Below, piece after piece: positions 25,922-34,168 of a stretch of 64,000 nt of DNA (position 1 is the stretch's first letter; each line of letters starts with the position of its first letter). The stretch comes from Halopiger aswanensis (GTDB taxonomy: Archaea > Halobacteriota > Halobacteria > Halobacteriales > Natrialbaceae), in the NCBI RefSeq assembly GCF_003610195.1, contig NZ_RAPO01000004.1, positions 496,001 to 560,000 of the forward strand, given 5' to 3'. Under the pieces are notes generated by a model. The model was not told where the DNA came from and made no database searches. It saw only the letters and a program-made list of their open reading frames with translations. The position numbers and the translations under genes are program-made.

Positions 25922-26430
25922 TATTCTCCGCCTCCGTTCTCAGTGGGAGTCTCGTTCGTCGTCTGATTCCCCTCGGCTGCCTGATTGTCTCCCGGGCCGC
26001 CACCGTCGCCCAGTGACGTAGTGAGAAGGTTCAGGTCGGAACTCAGCACCGATGCCTCCGGTCCGATCGTTCCGCTGTCGCCGCGGCTGAATCTGTCACC
26101 GCGCACGAACAGGAACGTCGTGATCCCTGCTCCCTGGCCGATATCGTACCGGATGACGTGTCCGGTCCATTCGTCGGGTTGGGAGATCTCCGTCACCGGT
26201 TCGTCATCGACTTGCAGGATGTCGACCGTCGTTCCTTGCTGAAGCGGGTCAATGACGTCGAAGTTCGCTCCGGGGTAGTAACTGTCCGCGAAGACCGCGA
26301 CCTGCTCTCGCTGGGCCGCGACCGTTGCCGTGCCGAACGCGCCCGTTCCGAGCGTCAGCGCCCCCGCAGCAAGGGCGCTCTTCGCCACGAACGATCGCCT
26401 CGTGTCACCTGTCGTTTCTTGTTCACTCAT
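25921..26430 (-). CDS. Tat-signal exported protein of unknown function, 169 aa
   Basis: Exported protein of 169 residues. The N-terminus has a twin-arginine signal (TRRSFVAKSALAAGALTLG) ending near Ala-Gln at about residue 40. The mature domain of about 100 residues is beta-rich (VAVFADSYYPGANFDV, VTEISQPDEWTGHVIRYD, TTFLFVRGDRFS). A Gly/Asn/Thr/Glu-rich low-complexity tail follows, typical of haloarchaeal surface proteins. No lipobox cysteine is seen. The mature domain is duplicated in the coupled downstream gene. The two probably act together at or near the cell surface; no domain name can be given. Confidence 0.8.
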   Translation of the reverse strand: MSEQETTGDTRRSFVAKSALAAGALTLGTGAFGTATVAAQREQVAVFADSYYPGANFDVIDPLQQGTTVDILQVDDEPVTEISQPDEWTGHVIRYDIGQGAGITTFLFVRGDRFSRGDSGTIGPEASVLSSDLNLLTTSLGDGGGPGDNQAAEGNQTTNETPTENGGGE

Positions 26431-26784
26431 GCTCCCCTCATTTCGGTATCATGAATCGGCAACCCGCTGCTGCCGCCTCACAATCGCATCTGTGTGCTTA
26501 TGCCAGAGGTCGCTACCTCGCAGCGAGAGGAGATACGAGCGGGAGGGTTAGATAGGCACCCTCTGGCAATCGAGCATCCACTGACCACCTCACAGCCACT
26601 AAATATCGGTCAGTCTTTGCTCCAAGAAGTCCGAATCTATAGATAACGGAGTAGATAGGAACGACACCTTTTGGAACTCCGAATCAGTCAGGAGAATGCT
26701 TTTCCGAGCAAGTGAACGACTAGAGGTGGGACAGATTCCAGAACGCACGAGGTCGACAAGCAATAAAACCGCTCGGCCGGTCCG
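26431..26784. other. Intergenic gap of about 350 bp
   Basis: Lies between the Tat protein gene start and the acyl-CoA synthetase stop. Short plus-strand frames (about 75 codons) overlap the start of the Tat gene and are cysteine- and serine-rich rather than acidic, so they are not called. No RNA or repeat is recognised. Confidence 0.5.
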
Positions 26785-28800
26785 TTACCGCGCGTTTTCG
26801 ATTTCTTCTAATGCTTCTGGATTCTCAATAGAGGAGAGATCACCAAAGTCTTCGCCGGTGTAAGTTGCCTCAACCGCTCGACGGATGATTTTCCCGGATT
26901 GAGTCTTGGGAAATTCGTCAACGAACAGTACTTCCCGGGGACGGAACGGTTTGCCGTGTGCTTCGCCGACGAGTTCACGGATTTCTTCCCGGAGTTCGTC
27001 GCTTTCTTTGATACCGCCCTCAACAACGACATAGAGGACGACAGCAGTACCGGTGGTGTCATCGGGGACGCCGACAGCAGCTGCCTGGTTGACGACCTCA
27101 TGTTCTATGGCAGCACCTTCGACTTCCGCAGGACCGACTTTCCGGCCAGCTACGTTCAGCGCATCGTCAGCCCGACCATGGAGGAACCAAAATCCATCTT
27201 CATCCTTTTGAGCCCAGTCGCCGTGATCCCACAAGTCATCCCACGTGCTCCAATACTCGTCGAGGTAACGTTCATCGCCACTCCACAGCGACTTGGTCAT
27301 CGACGGACACGAATCTCGAGCCACCAAGTATCCACGCTTGTTATCCTCTTTGACGGAGTTCCCCTCGCTATCGACGATGTCAATGTCCATTCCGAGACCG
27401 GGACCACCGAGCGTGCAGGGTTTAAGGGACTGAATGGGCATCGGCATGAGGAAACAGCCGCATATTTCGGTACCACCGGAGATGTTAATGATGGGCGTCT
27501 CACCGTTTCCGACGTTCTCGTAGAACCACTGCCACGATTCGGGGTCCCACGGCTCACCAGTTGAGCCTAACAGTCTGAGACTGGAGAGGTCGTGTCCCTC
27601 GAGCCACTCATCGCCTTGCTTGCGGAGCGCCCGGATGGCAGTGGGGGAGATGCCGAACTGGGTGAGTTTATGCCGGTCGATCATCTCCCAAAAGCGGTCG
27701 GGGTCAGGGTAGTCCGGAGCACCCTCGTACATGAAAACGGTGCCACCGAACGTGTGGTTGCCGATGAGCGTCCACGGCCCCATCATCCAGCCGATGTCGC
27801 TGACCCAGAAAAAGCGATCGCCGGGTTTGAGGTCGAACCCGAAGTGTAGTTCTTTCGCACACTGTATCTGGGCACCGGCATGGGTATGGACGATACCCTT
27901 GGGCTTGCCCGTCGTGCCCGACGAGTACAGCAACATCGACTCCTGATCACTGGGCAGTTCTTTGGTGTCATACTCGTCGCTTTGCGATTCGACGGCGTCG
28001 ACCCACCACTCATCGCGACCCTCAGTCATCGGTGCGGTGACGTCGCCGCTCTCCTCGCTGGCCCCCAGCCGCTCGTAGACAATGACGGATTCGACGTTTG
28101 TGTCGGCCTCCTCGATCGCCTTGTCGGCAGTCCCTTTGAGCGTCACCGGATCACCGCGGCGGCGGAAACCGTCACCGGTAAACAGCACTGAACACGCTGG
28201 ATCCTCGAGGCGGGTCGCAGTCGCGTCGACACCGAAGCCTGAAAAAATCGGAACGGCAACCGCTCCGATCTTGAAGCAGCCGTAGAGAATCGAGATGACT
28301 TCCGGCACCATCGGCATGTAGAGCCCGACGGTGTCGCCCGTTTCGACGCCGCGCTCCGCCAACGCGTTCGCCACCTGATTGGCCTGCCGATGAAGTTCGT
28401 GGAAGGTGACTTCCCGGATCTCGCCGTCTTCACCCTCCCAGATGCAGGCGACCTTGTTCCGACGCTCGTTATCAATTGCGGCATGGCGGTCAAGGGCGTT
28501 GTGCGCGATGTTGATGGTTCCTTCGGGGAACCAATCGGTGAACTGTGGGCCCGCTGTATCGTCTCGAACTTTGGCATACTCCTCGTAAAACTCGATATCG
28601 AGGTACTCAACTAACTCGTCCCAGAACCACTCGACGCCGGACTCCTCGACGCCCTCGATCTCGGTCGTCGTTCGTTCAATAAGCTCATCGTAGTCGGCGA
28701 TGTCGTACGTCTGCATGAACTCCCAGACGTTCGTCGACTCGACGAACTCCTGACTCGGTTCGTGAACTATCCCGTCAATATCGACCGTCGTATCTGTCAT
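26785..28800 (-). CDS. Acyl-CoA synthetase, AMP-forming (acetyl/acetoacetyl-CoA synthetase-like)
   Basis: Adenylate-forming ligase of 671 residues. The phosphate-binding loop is SSGTTGKPKG, the A5 motif ISGGTEICGCF, A7 DHGDWAQKDEDGFWFLHGR, and the catalytic lysine is in KTQSGKIIRR near the C-terminus. The long N-terminal region (VWEFMQTYDIADYDELI, VEWFWDELVEYL) matches the acetyl-/acetoacetyl-CoA synthetase branch. It follows the hydroxybutyrate-dehydrogenase-type gene after 38 bp on the same strand. Activation of acetoacetate, or of a related short acid, is the best contextual guess. A diverged remnant of another member survives at 48.4 kb. Confidence 0.93.
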   Translation of the reverse strand: MTDTTVDIDGIVHEPSQEFVESTNVWEFMQTYDIADYDELIERTTTEIEGVEESGVEWFWDELVEYLDIEFYEEYAKVRDDTAGPQFTDWFPEGTINIAHNALDRHAAIDNERRNKVACIWEGEDGEIREVTFHELHRQANQVANALAERGVETGDTVGLYMPMVPEVISILYGCFKIGAVAVPIFSGFGVDATATRLEDPACSVLFTGDGFRRRGDPVTLKGTADKAIEEADTNVESVIVYERLGASEESGDVTAPMTEGRDEWWVDAVESQSDEYDTKELPSDQESMLLYSSGTTGKPKGIVHTHAGAQIQCAKELHFGFDLKPGDRFFWVSDIGWMMGPWTLIGNHTFGGTVFMYEGAPDYPDPDRFWEMIDRHKLTQFGISPTAIRALRKQGDEWLEGHDLSSLRLLGSTGEPWDPESWQWFYENVGNGETPIINISGGTEICGCFLMPMPIQSLKPCTLGGPGLGMDIDIVDSEGNSVKEDNKRGYLVARDSCPSMTKSLWSGDERYLDEYWSTWDDLWDHGDWAQKDEDGFWFLHGRADDALNVAGRKVGPAEVEGAAIEHEVVNQAAAVGVPDDTTGTAVVLYVVVEGGIKESDELREEIRELVGEAHGKPFRPREVLFVDEFPKTQSGKIIRRAVEATYTGEDFGDLSSIENPEALEEIENAR

Positions 28801-28838
28801 TGGCTGGTGATCGTATGATTATCGGTTGGCTATCGGTA

Positions 28839-29690
28839 CTACTCGTAGGTGTGGGTGTACCCACCATCCCACAGCAGGTCGTTACCGTTGAGGTGGCGAG
28901 CGTTTTCCGAGAACCCGAAGGCGAAAAGATTTCCAACTTCGACGGGTTCCATCATCTCCTTCGTTCGGGCCTGACCGAGCATCACGTCCTCGACAACCTC
29001 GCGTTCAGTGATGCCGCGACTCTCGGCTGAATCCTCGATCTGGTTCATGACAAGCGGCGTCTTTACGTAGCCGGTGCTAATCGAGAACGAGCGGTTTTCA
29101 CCCTCGCCTTCGGCGGCGATCGACCGCGTGAGTCCCCGGATCCCGAACTTCATCATGTTATACGCGACCTTATCGCGAGTAACGTAGTGGCCGTGAACCG
29201 ACGCCATATTCCCAACGACACCGCCGCCGGTCTCCCGCATACGGGGCAGACAGAGCTTCGACAGATAAAGCGGCGCGCGGAGCATCACCTGGTGCATCAT
29301 ATCGTAGGTATCCATCGGGAAGTCCCCGATGGAGTCGATGTGTTGCATCCCCGCTATGTTCGCGAGGAACCGGATATCTCCCAATTGGGCCGCCTCCTCG
29401 ACGACCGCGTCCATCTCATCGTCGTCGGTGAGGTCACCCGGAAGTGCGTGGATCTCTCCCTCGACAGCTACCTCCTCAGCCTTCTCGAGCGTTCCGTCAA
29501 GGCCGGCCTCGTCGACGTCGGTCGCGACAGTTGTGAGTCCGTTTTCGGCCAGTACGATGGCGGTCGCGCGGCCGATCCCCGACGCTGCGCCCGTGACGAT
29601 AGCGACGTTGTCGGCGGTAAAGCGATCGTCCTCGATCTGCATGATGTCCGACCGCTTCAGCTCGGCCGGCTCCACACTGTCTTCTGACAT
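28839..29690 (-). CDS. SDR oxidoreductase, 3-hydroxybutyrate dehydrogenase-like
   Basis: Short-chain dehydrogenase of 283 residues. The NAD-binding motif is TGAASGIGRA; the active-site residues are Ser in NMASVHG and Tyr/Lys in AYNMMKFG. The segment STGYVKTPLVMNQIEDSA resembles the substrate-binding loop of D-3-hydroxybutyrate dehydrogenases, which convert D-3-hydroxybutyrate to acetoacetate. The start at 29690 (MSEDSVEPAEL) follows an AT-rich TATA-like stretch at 29716-29732 at suitable distance. It forms an operon with the downstream acyl-CoA synthetase; a symporter module lies upstream on the same strand. Substrate assignment is inference. Confidence 0.88.
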   Translation of the reverse strand: MSEDSVEPAELKRSDIMQIEDDRFTADNVAIVTGAASGIGRATAIVLAENGLTTVATDVDEAGLDGTLEKAEEVAVEGEIHALPGDLTDDDEMDAVVEEAAQLGDIRFLANIAGMQHIDSIGDFPMDTYDMMHQVMLRAPLYLSKLCLPRMRETGGGVVGNMASVHGHYVTRDKVAYNMMKFGIRGLTRSIAAEGEGENRSFSISTGYVKTPLVMNQIEDSAESRGITEREVVEDVMLGQARTKEMMEPVEVGNLFAFGFSENARHLNGNDLLWDGGYTHTYE

Positions 29691-29715
29691 CGCCCGCAAC
29701 TACTTCATCTATCAG

Positions 29716-29732
29716 GATATATCTTATTATAT
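29716..29732 (-). promoter_or_regulatory. TATA-box region of the SDR/acyl-CoA synthetase operon
   Basis: On the minus strand it reads CATATAATAAGATATAT, 26-42 nt upstream of the SDR ATG. It is the most TATA-like element in the 216-bp gap behind the symporter module, suggesting a separate promoter for the catabolic pair. Confidence 0.5.
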
Positions 29733-29833
29733 GAATACTGGTAGCTATTCCAGTTTCGAACCATACATTTCAGTAACGGCCATAAAATGCTCCTAGATGG
29801 TTTCTTACCGGCTTCTTCAAACTCAACAGTCAG

Positions 29834-29851
29834 AATTACATATATGTAATT
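29834..29851. promoter_or_regulatory. Perfect 18-bp AT palindrome between symporter and SDR units
   Basis: AATTACATATATGTAATT is perfectly self-complementary. It lies after the 25-codon gene and about 140 bp upstream of the SDR start. It is not followed by a T-run on the minus strand, so a terminator role is unlikely there. A regulator site or an AT-rich spacer is possible. Confidence 0.35.
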
Positions 29852-29906
29852 TTATTTTTTGCCAATATTGTATGTCTGGGTATCAATATTCATCCGAGGC
29901 CTGTCG

Positions 29907-29984
29907 TCAAATCTTCAGGAAGACGACGATCAGGTTGATCAACACCATCGCGACGAACCCGACCAACCAAAGTGGTATTTCCAT
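29907..29984 (-). CDS. 25-aa single-TM peptide after symporter gene
   Basis: Very short gene encoding a 25-residue peptide that begins MEIPLWLVGFVAMVLINLI and ends VVFLKI. Almost the whole chain is one hydrophobic helix with a single Asn inside and a C-terminal Lys, so it should insert in the membrane. It starts 6 nt after a perfect Shine-Dalgarno (AAGGAGGTGA) that overlaps the symporter stop codon, which argues strongly for translation. Bacterial sodium:solute symporters often have tiny accessory peptides (for example MetS beside MetP), and this looks like an archaeal counterpart. It would be missed by ordinary length cut-offs. Confidence 0.72.
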   Translation of the reverse strand: MEIPLWLVGFVAMVLINLIVVFLKI

Positions 29985-29990
29985 CCGGTA

Positions 29991-30000
29991 TCACCTCCTT
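29991..30000 (-). promoter_or_regulatory. Perfect Shine-Dalgarno of the 25-aa gene
   Basis: AAGGAGGTGA on the minus strand, complementary to the 16S anti-SD over ten bases, with 6 nt to the ATG at 29984. It overlaps the TAA of the symporter gene (29999-30001). This decides the start and supports translation of the tiny ORF. Confidence 0.8.
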
Positions 30001-31537
30001 AGAGATCGAACACTGGCTCGAGTTTGTCCGGCATATTTTCGCCACTGGCTCCAGTGGTGACGAGCGATACACCGACTGTCACGACGACCGCAGCGACGAT
30101 CGCGATGAAGTAGAAGTCCATCCCGATCGGGAATTCGAATCCAATCTGAGTCGCGATCAGTAGCACGACGTTCAGGAGGACCGCCGTCAACAGGCCGGCG
30201 ATGACCCCCTCGCGGCTGCAATCCTTCCAGAGAAGGCCGATCACGATGGCGGGAAACGTCCCGCTGACGAAGGTACCCCAACCGAAGGTACCGAGGATCG
30301 CCACGAGGTGGCCCCCGTACAGCCCGAATAGGACCGAGATAACGCCGATGACGAGCGTCGTGATACGTCCGACCCACGTTTGTCTATTTTCACTCAAATT
30401 CCAGCCGAACATCCGGACGAAGTCGCGAGCGATCACGCCCGAAGCCACCGACAGGAAGAACCCGGCGGTCGACATGATCGCCGCGACGAGTCCCGCGTAT
30501 ATGATCAGTTGAATACCGATGTGGAGCTGTTCAACGAACTGCAACGCGGCGAAGTCAGGGTCGGTCATCGGCTCAACCGTTCCGTCGGCGACCAGGTGCA
30601 ACGCCGCAAAGCCGATCAGCATCCACAGAAGACTGCCAACGGCATAGGTCACGCCGCTGATGAGGCCCACCGTACGGAGCCCCTCAGGGTTGTCGATTGA
30701 GTACATGCGTTGGAGTACCTGCGGCTGGCCGACGACGCCGACTGAAAAGACGATGGGCCAAATGAGCAACAGGCCGGGCGCAGATGCCTTCGCGAGCCCG
30801 AACCCGTCCAGCATCTGCGGCGTAAACGTCTTCACGATGTCGCCGTTCGACACCTCGCCGGCCGCCGCGGCAGTCATGGTGACTTCGGTCATCCCGCCGG
30901 CGACCTGGAAGAAGCCGACGACCGCACCAGCCGCACCGACGAGCATCACTGCGCCAGTGTACGCCCCGGAAAGCTGTGCGGCCGCCATTCCGCCGAAGGC
31001 AATGTAGAGGATAATCGCACCGAAGACAATCCAGACGGCGACCTCCATGTTCACCCCGAGCAGCACGGAGAGGACGTATCCCCCGCCCGCAACCTGGGAC
31101 GCGAGATAGGAAATGCAGGCGATAAAGAGGATCAACGCGAGCAATCCACGGGCCAGCGGGCTCTCGAACCGTTCATCGACGATGTCAGGCAGCGTGCCGA
31201 TGTCGGCGGCGTCAGCTATCCCGCGGACGCGCTTGCCGACCATCCAGTACGCCATCGCGAACCCGAGTCCCGCTGCAAAGGTCATGTACAGCGAGGACGT
31301 CCCCATCTGGTAAACGAGACCAGGGCCGCCGATGAATCCGAAAGCCGACATTATCCCTGACATACTCGCGAGAGTGATCACCGCCGCACCGAACAGTTTC
31401 GTCGCGCCGTAGTACTCGTCGGGGTCGGAAATCAGTCGTTCCGCCCAGAGGCCCACGAGAACCGTCGAGATTACAAATAGGATCACGAACACCGTCTGGA
31501 CGACCTGTACGCCTTCGAGCCACGCTTCGAGTGCCAT
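29999..31537 (-). CDS. Sodium:solute symporter (SSS family), ActP-like
   Basis: Integral membrane transporter of 512 residues with about thirteen helices. SSS features include the unwound first helix region (ITLASMSGIMSAFGFIGGPG) and the Na2-site region (GLVAAIMSTAGFFLSVASG), which holds the Ser/Thr ligands. Members take up acetate, other short monocarboxylates, proline or pantothenate with Na+. A multi-TM partner is encoded 1 bp upstream and a 25-residue TM peptide downstream, resembling the ActP-DUF485 and DUF4212-SSS arrangements. The SD GGAGGTG inside the end of the partner gene precedes the ATG. Context (SDR, CoA ligase, thiolase) suggests a short hydroxy- or keto-acid as substrate. Confidence 0.92.
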   Translation of the reverse strand: MALEAWLEGVQVVQTVFVILFVISTVLVGLWAERLISDPDEYYGATKLFGAAVITLASMSGIMSAFGFIGGPGLVYQMGTSSLYMTFAAGLGFAMAYWMVGKRVRGIADAADIGTLPDIVDERFESPLARGLLALILFIACISYLASQVAGGGYVLSVLLGVNMEVAVWIVFGAIILYIAFGGMAAAQLSGAYTGAVMLVGAAGAVVGFFQVAGGMTEVTMTAAAAGEVSNGDIVKTFTPQMLDGFGLAKASAPGLLLIWPIVFSVGVVGQPQVLQRMYSIDNPEGLRTVGLISGVTYAVGSLLWMLIGFAALHLVADGTVEPMTDPDFAALQFVEQLHIGIQLIIYAGLVAAIMSTAGFFLSVASGVIARDFVRMFGWNLSENRQTWVGRITTLVIGVISVLFGLYGGHLVAILGTFGWGTFVSGTFPAIVIGLLWKDCSREGVIAGLLTAVLLNVVLLIATQIGFEFPIGMDFYFIAIVAAVVVTVGVSLVTTGASGENMPDKLEPVFDL

Positions 31538-31538
31538 A

Positions 31539-32057
31539 TCATTCCACCTCCGCTGCTTCTGTCGTTGATCCGGATGGCGATTCCGCGCTTGGCGTAGCTT
31601 CGGCGCCCTCGATTTCCTCGAGTTCGGCGAGGAACTCGTCCCAGGCGCCGTCCGGCAGGTAGTGCTCGCGATAATAGAGACCGTACGCGAGGTTGATGCT
31701 CATGAAGCCGCCGATCCAGTACAGCCAGAAGACCGCCGCGAACGACGGGTGCATTCCGGTGACCAAGAACTCGGGGGTCTGTCCCACGAACAATTCGCTG
31801 TAGTACTGGGCCAAACCGAACCCGGCCAGCGCCAACACCGTGAACACCCCGAGGGGGTACGCGAGCAATTTCAGACTGATCTCGTGGTCGTGTGCCGCTC
31901 CGACGATGAAGTACGGGTGCAGCACGAAAACCGTGACTAGCAACGCCTCGAACCAGTACCCTGCAAAACCCAACAGGAGGGCAGCGAGCCACAGCGCCGC
32001 TCCCGCTACCATCAAGTGAGTTACGTAGGGTTCGATGTCGATTTTCCTGTCTAGCAT
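31539..32057 (-). CDS. Symporter partner membrane protein (small-subunit-like)
   Basis: Membrane protein of 172 residues with about four hydrophobic segments (MVAGAALWLAALLLGFAGYW, ALLVTVFVLHPYFIVGA, PLGVFTVLALAGFGLAQ and FAAVFWLYWIGGFMSINLA) and an acidic Ser/Glu-rich cytoplasmic tail. It sits 1 bp upstream of the SSS gene, the position of DUF4212/DUF485-type accessory subunits, but it is longer than either and I do not assign it to them. The start at 32057 (MLDRKIDIEPYV) is chosen; an ATG at 32159 would add 34 mostly basic residues, though GTTTATGAC near 32197-32205 could serve as its TATA box. Confidence 0.8.
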   Translation of the reverse strand: MLDRKIDIEPYVTHLMVAGAALWLAALLLGFAGYWFEALLVTVFVLHPYFIVGAAHDHEISLKLLAYPLGVFTVLALAGFGLAQYYSELFVGQTPEFLVTGMHPSFAAVFWLYWIGGFMSINLAYGLYYREHYLPDGAWDEFLAELEEIEGAEATPSAESPSGSTTEAAEVE

Positions 32058-32494
32058 AGCTATCACCGATCGTCGTCTCGGTGCCTGTACGTGAACCGTA
32101 CGCCGTGTCGTGCTCTGTTTCTGGTCATCAGTCTCCCCGGTCAGTGCCTCAATAATCATTGATAATCCTGGATAGTGGGTAAACGCCCGGGTTTAGTCAT
32201 AAACCTCGAGTAGCGTCGCCAGCACACCGACTTTACGACAGTTCGACGCCAGACGATATCGGGGTATCCCGGTGGTGAACCCACCCAGTACCCCTGAACC
32301 CATCGCACAATCAGGGACTGGGTTCGACTCTCCACCCGGTGATACGATCGGCGAGCGGTGTCGAGGAACACGAGGGAGACGGTTCGCTCCGGACTGAAAA
32401 TCACGCACCAGTAATCTGAACCGTACGAAAACACCCCGGCAGGGGTTACATGTCAACCCGGCGTTTCTCCACCGTGCTGCGCAATGAGAAACGT
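32058..32494. other. Divergent intergenic region between symporter and thiolase units
   Basis: About 430 bp holding the promoters of two oppositely oriented catabolic units. A TATA-like GTTTATGAC (minus strand) lies near 32197-32205. Near 32091-32105, GTAC occurs twice as an interrupted inverted repeat (GTACGTGAACCGTAC). No gene is called. The plus-strand frame from 32450 belongs to the thiolase, whose likely start is 32495. Confidence 0.5.
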
Positions 32495-33667
32495 ATGAGA
32501 GATGTCCTGATAGCCGGCGTCGGGGCCACCGATTTCGGCGACCACCCGGATCGAACGGGCCGAGAACTATTTGCCGAGGCCCGATCGCTGGCGTTCGAAC
32601 GAAGCGCCGTGCCGCCCGGCGAGGTTGACGTCCTCTACTACGGGAACTTCATGGGCGCAACCGCGGAGGGACAGAGTCATCAGGCGCCGCTGGTGGCAGG
32701 CGATATCGGCGGAACGAACCTCGAGGCGATGCGTATCGAGAACGCCTGCGCCTCGGGGGGTTACGCGGTCGCCGAGGGCGTCCGGGCGATCCGCAGCGGC
32801 GAGGCCGACGTCGCCCTCGTCGGCGGAATGGAACGGATGACCAACCTCGAGACTGACGCGACGACGGCGTCGCTCGCACGGGCTGCCGACGAACTGTACG
32901 AGATCAGCGCCGGGATGACCTTCCCGGGAGCGTACGGCCTTCTTGCGGACGCCTACCTGGACCGCCACGGCGGCACGATCGATGATCTCGCCCGTATCGC
33001 TGTCAAGAACCACGCGAACGCGTCGACCAATCCGAAGGCGCAGTACGGAGACGTGATCGACGTCGACGACGTACTCGAGGCGCCGCGGGTCGCCTCACCG
33101 CTGGGGTTGTACGACGCCTGTCCGATCACCGACGGGGCCGGCGCCGCCGTACTCGTTTCGCCGGAGTACGCCGAATCAGCCGGACTCGAGCCGGAGGTCG
33201 CGATCACTGGTTCAGGCCGCGGGACCGATGCGCTGGCACTGCAGGAACGTGACGACCTGACTCGAACGCCCGCCGCCGAGGCCGCGGCCGAAACGGCGTA
33301 CGAGCAGGCCGCCATCACGTCGGTCGATCTCGACTTCGCAGAGGTTCACGACTGCTTTACCATCGCTGAGGTGCTTGCGCTCGAGGCGCTCGACCTGTAC
33401 GAGCACGGCGAAGCGATTGATGCGGCCCGCAAGGGCGAGACGACCCGCGACGGTCACGTCCCGGTCAACCTTTCGGGCGGACTGAAGGCGAAGGGCCATC
33501 CGGTCGGTGCGACGGGCGTTTCTCAACTGGTCGAGGCGACGAAACTGCTCACGGGCGCCCACCCGAACGCCGACGCAGTACCGGAAGCCTCGACGGCTGT
33601 CACCCACAATGCGGGCGGGACGGTCGCGACCGCCGCGGTCCACGTCCTCGAGGAGGTCGGAGCATGA
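32495..33667 (+). CDS. Thiolase (acetyl-CoA acetyltransferase type)
   Basis: Thiolase of 390 residues from ATG 32495 (MRDVLIAGVGATDFG). The nucleophilic cysteine is Cys85 in ENACASGGYAVAEG; the second-half motifs are HDCFTIAE and GLKAKGHPVGATG, and NAGGTVATAAV closes the active site. The fold belongs to the archaeal/SCP2-like branch, which usually works with a DUF35 protein. Such a gene follows with a 4-bp ATGA overlap. It catalyses reversible Claisen condensation or cleavage of 3-ketoacyl-CoA. The divergent SDR, CoA ligase and symporter genes would supply acetoacetyl-CoA. An alternative role in mevalonate synthesis is less likely, as no HMG-CoA synthase gene is adjacent. Confidence 0.92.
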   Translation: MRDVLIAGVGATDFGDHPDRTGRELFAEARSLAFERSAVPPGEVDVLYYGNFMGATAEGQSHQAPLVAGDIGGTNLEAMRIENACASGGYAVAEGVRAIRSGEADVALVGGMERMTNLETDATTASLARAADELYEISAGMTFPGAYGLLADAYLDRHGGTIDDLARIAVKNHANASTNPKAQYGDVIDVDDVLEAPRVASPLGLYDACPITDGAGAAVLVSPEYAESAGLEPEVAITGSGRGTDALALQERDDLTRTPAAEAAAETAYEQAAITSVDLDFAEVHDCFTIAEVLALEALDLYEHGEAIDAARKGETTRDGHVPVNLSGGLKAKGHPVGATGVSQLVEATKLLTGAHPNADAVPEASTAVTHNAGGTVATAAVHVLEEVGA

Positions 33668-34092
33668 GCGACGACCTTGAGTCCACCGGGATCGGCTACG
33701 ACGACTGGCTCGACGCTTTGGAGGACGGTAACGGTTTTTACCTGCAGGGGAAGAATACAGCGACGATTCCGCCGGCTCCTGAACGAGAGAGTCTCGATCG
33801 CGAGCCACTTCCCGATGAAGGAACGATCGAGGCGGTAAGCACCATCCACGTTCCGCACCCGGCGTTCGCCGACGACGCACCGTACGCGGTCGCGGTGGCA
33901 TCGTTCGGTCCAGTGCGGCTAACCGGACAGGTACAAGACGTCGATCCGACGACCGTCGAAGGAGGGAGCACGGTCGTGCCGACGGTGGTATCCACCAACG
34001 ACACCAAAGACGAAGAGAGGTTCATCGGCTTCATTCCAATCGAGTCGAATGAGCCCGAAGACGGAAGCAAGCACGGGAGACCGACTAGATGA
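33664..34092 (+). CDS. DUF35 OB-fold-like protein lacking the zinc ribbon
   Basis: Protein of 142 residues translated from an ATGA overlap with the thiolase. The order of segments (short N-terminal helix YDDWLDALEDGNGFYLQGK, then a beta-rich OB-like part with YAVAVASFGPVRLTGQV and ERFIGFIPIE) matches DUF35/ChsH2-type thiolase partners. Those proteins normally carry a rubredoxin-like zinc ribbon of four Cys, whereas this protein has no cysteine at all. The partner role (thiolase scaffolding or acyl-CoA transfer) is therefore inferred from position and layout, with reduced certainty. The C-terminal tail is charged and variable. Confidence 0.72.
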   Translation: MSDDLESTGIGYDDWLDALEDGNGFYLQGKNTATIPPAPERESLDREPLPDEGTIEAVSTIHVPHPAFADDAPYAVAVASFGPVRLTGQVQDVDPTTVEGGSTVVPTVVSTNDTKDEERFIGFIPIESNEPEDGSKHGRPTR

Positions 34093-34168
34093 GCGTACTC
34101 GTGGGAGGGAAGCACCTCAGTGGAACGTTCCGACCGATTTCTTCCCGGAGTTGGCCTCCAAATCTATC

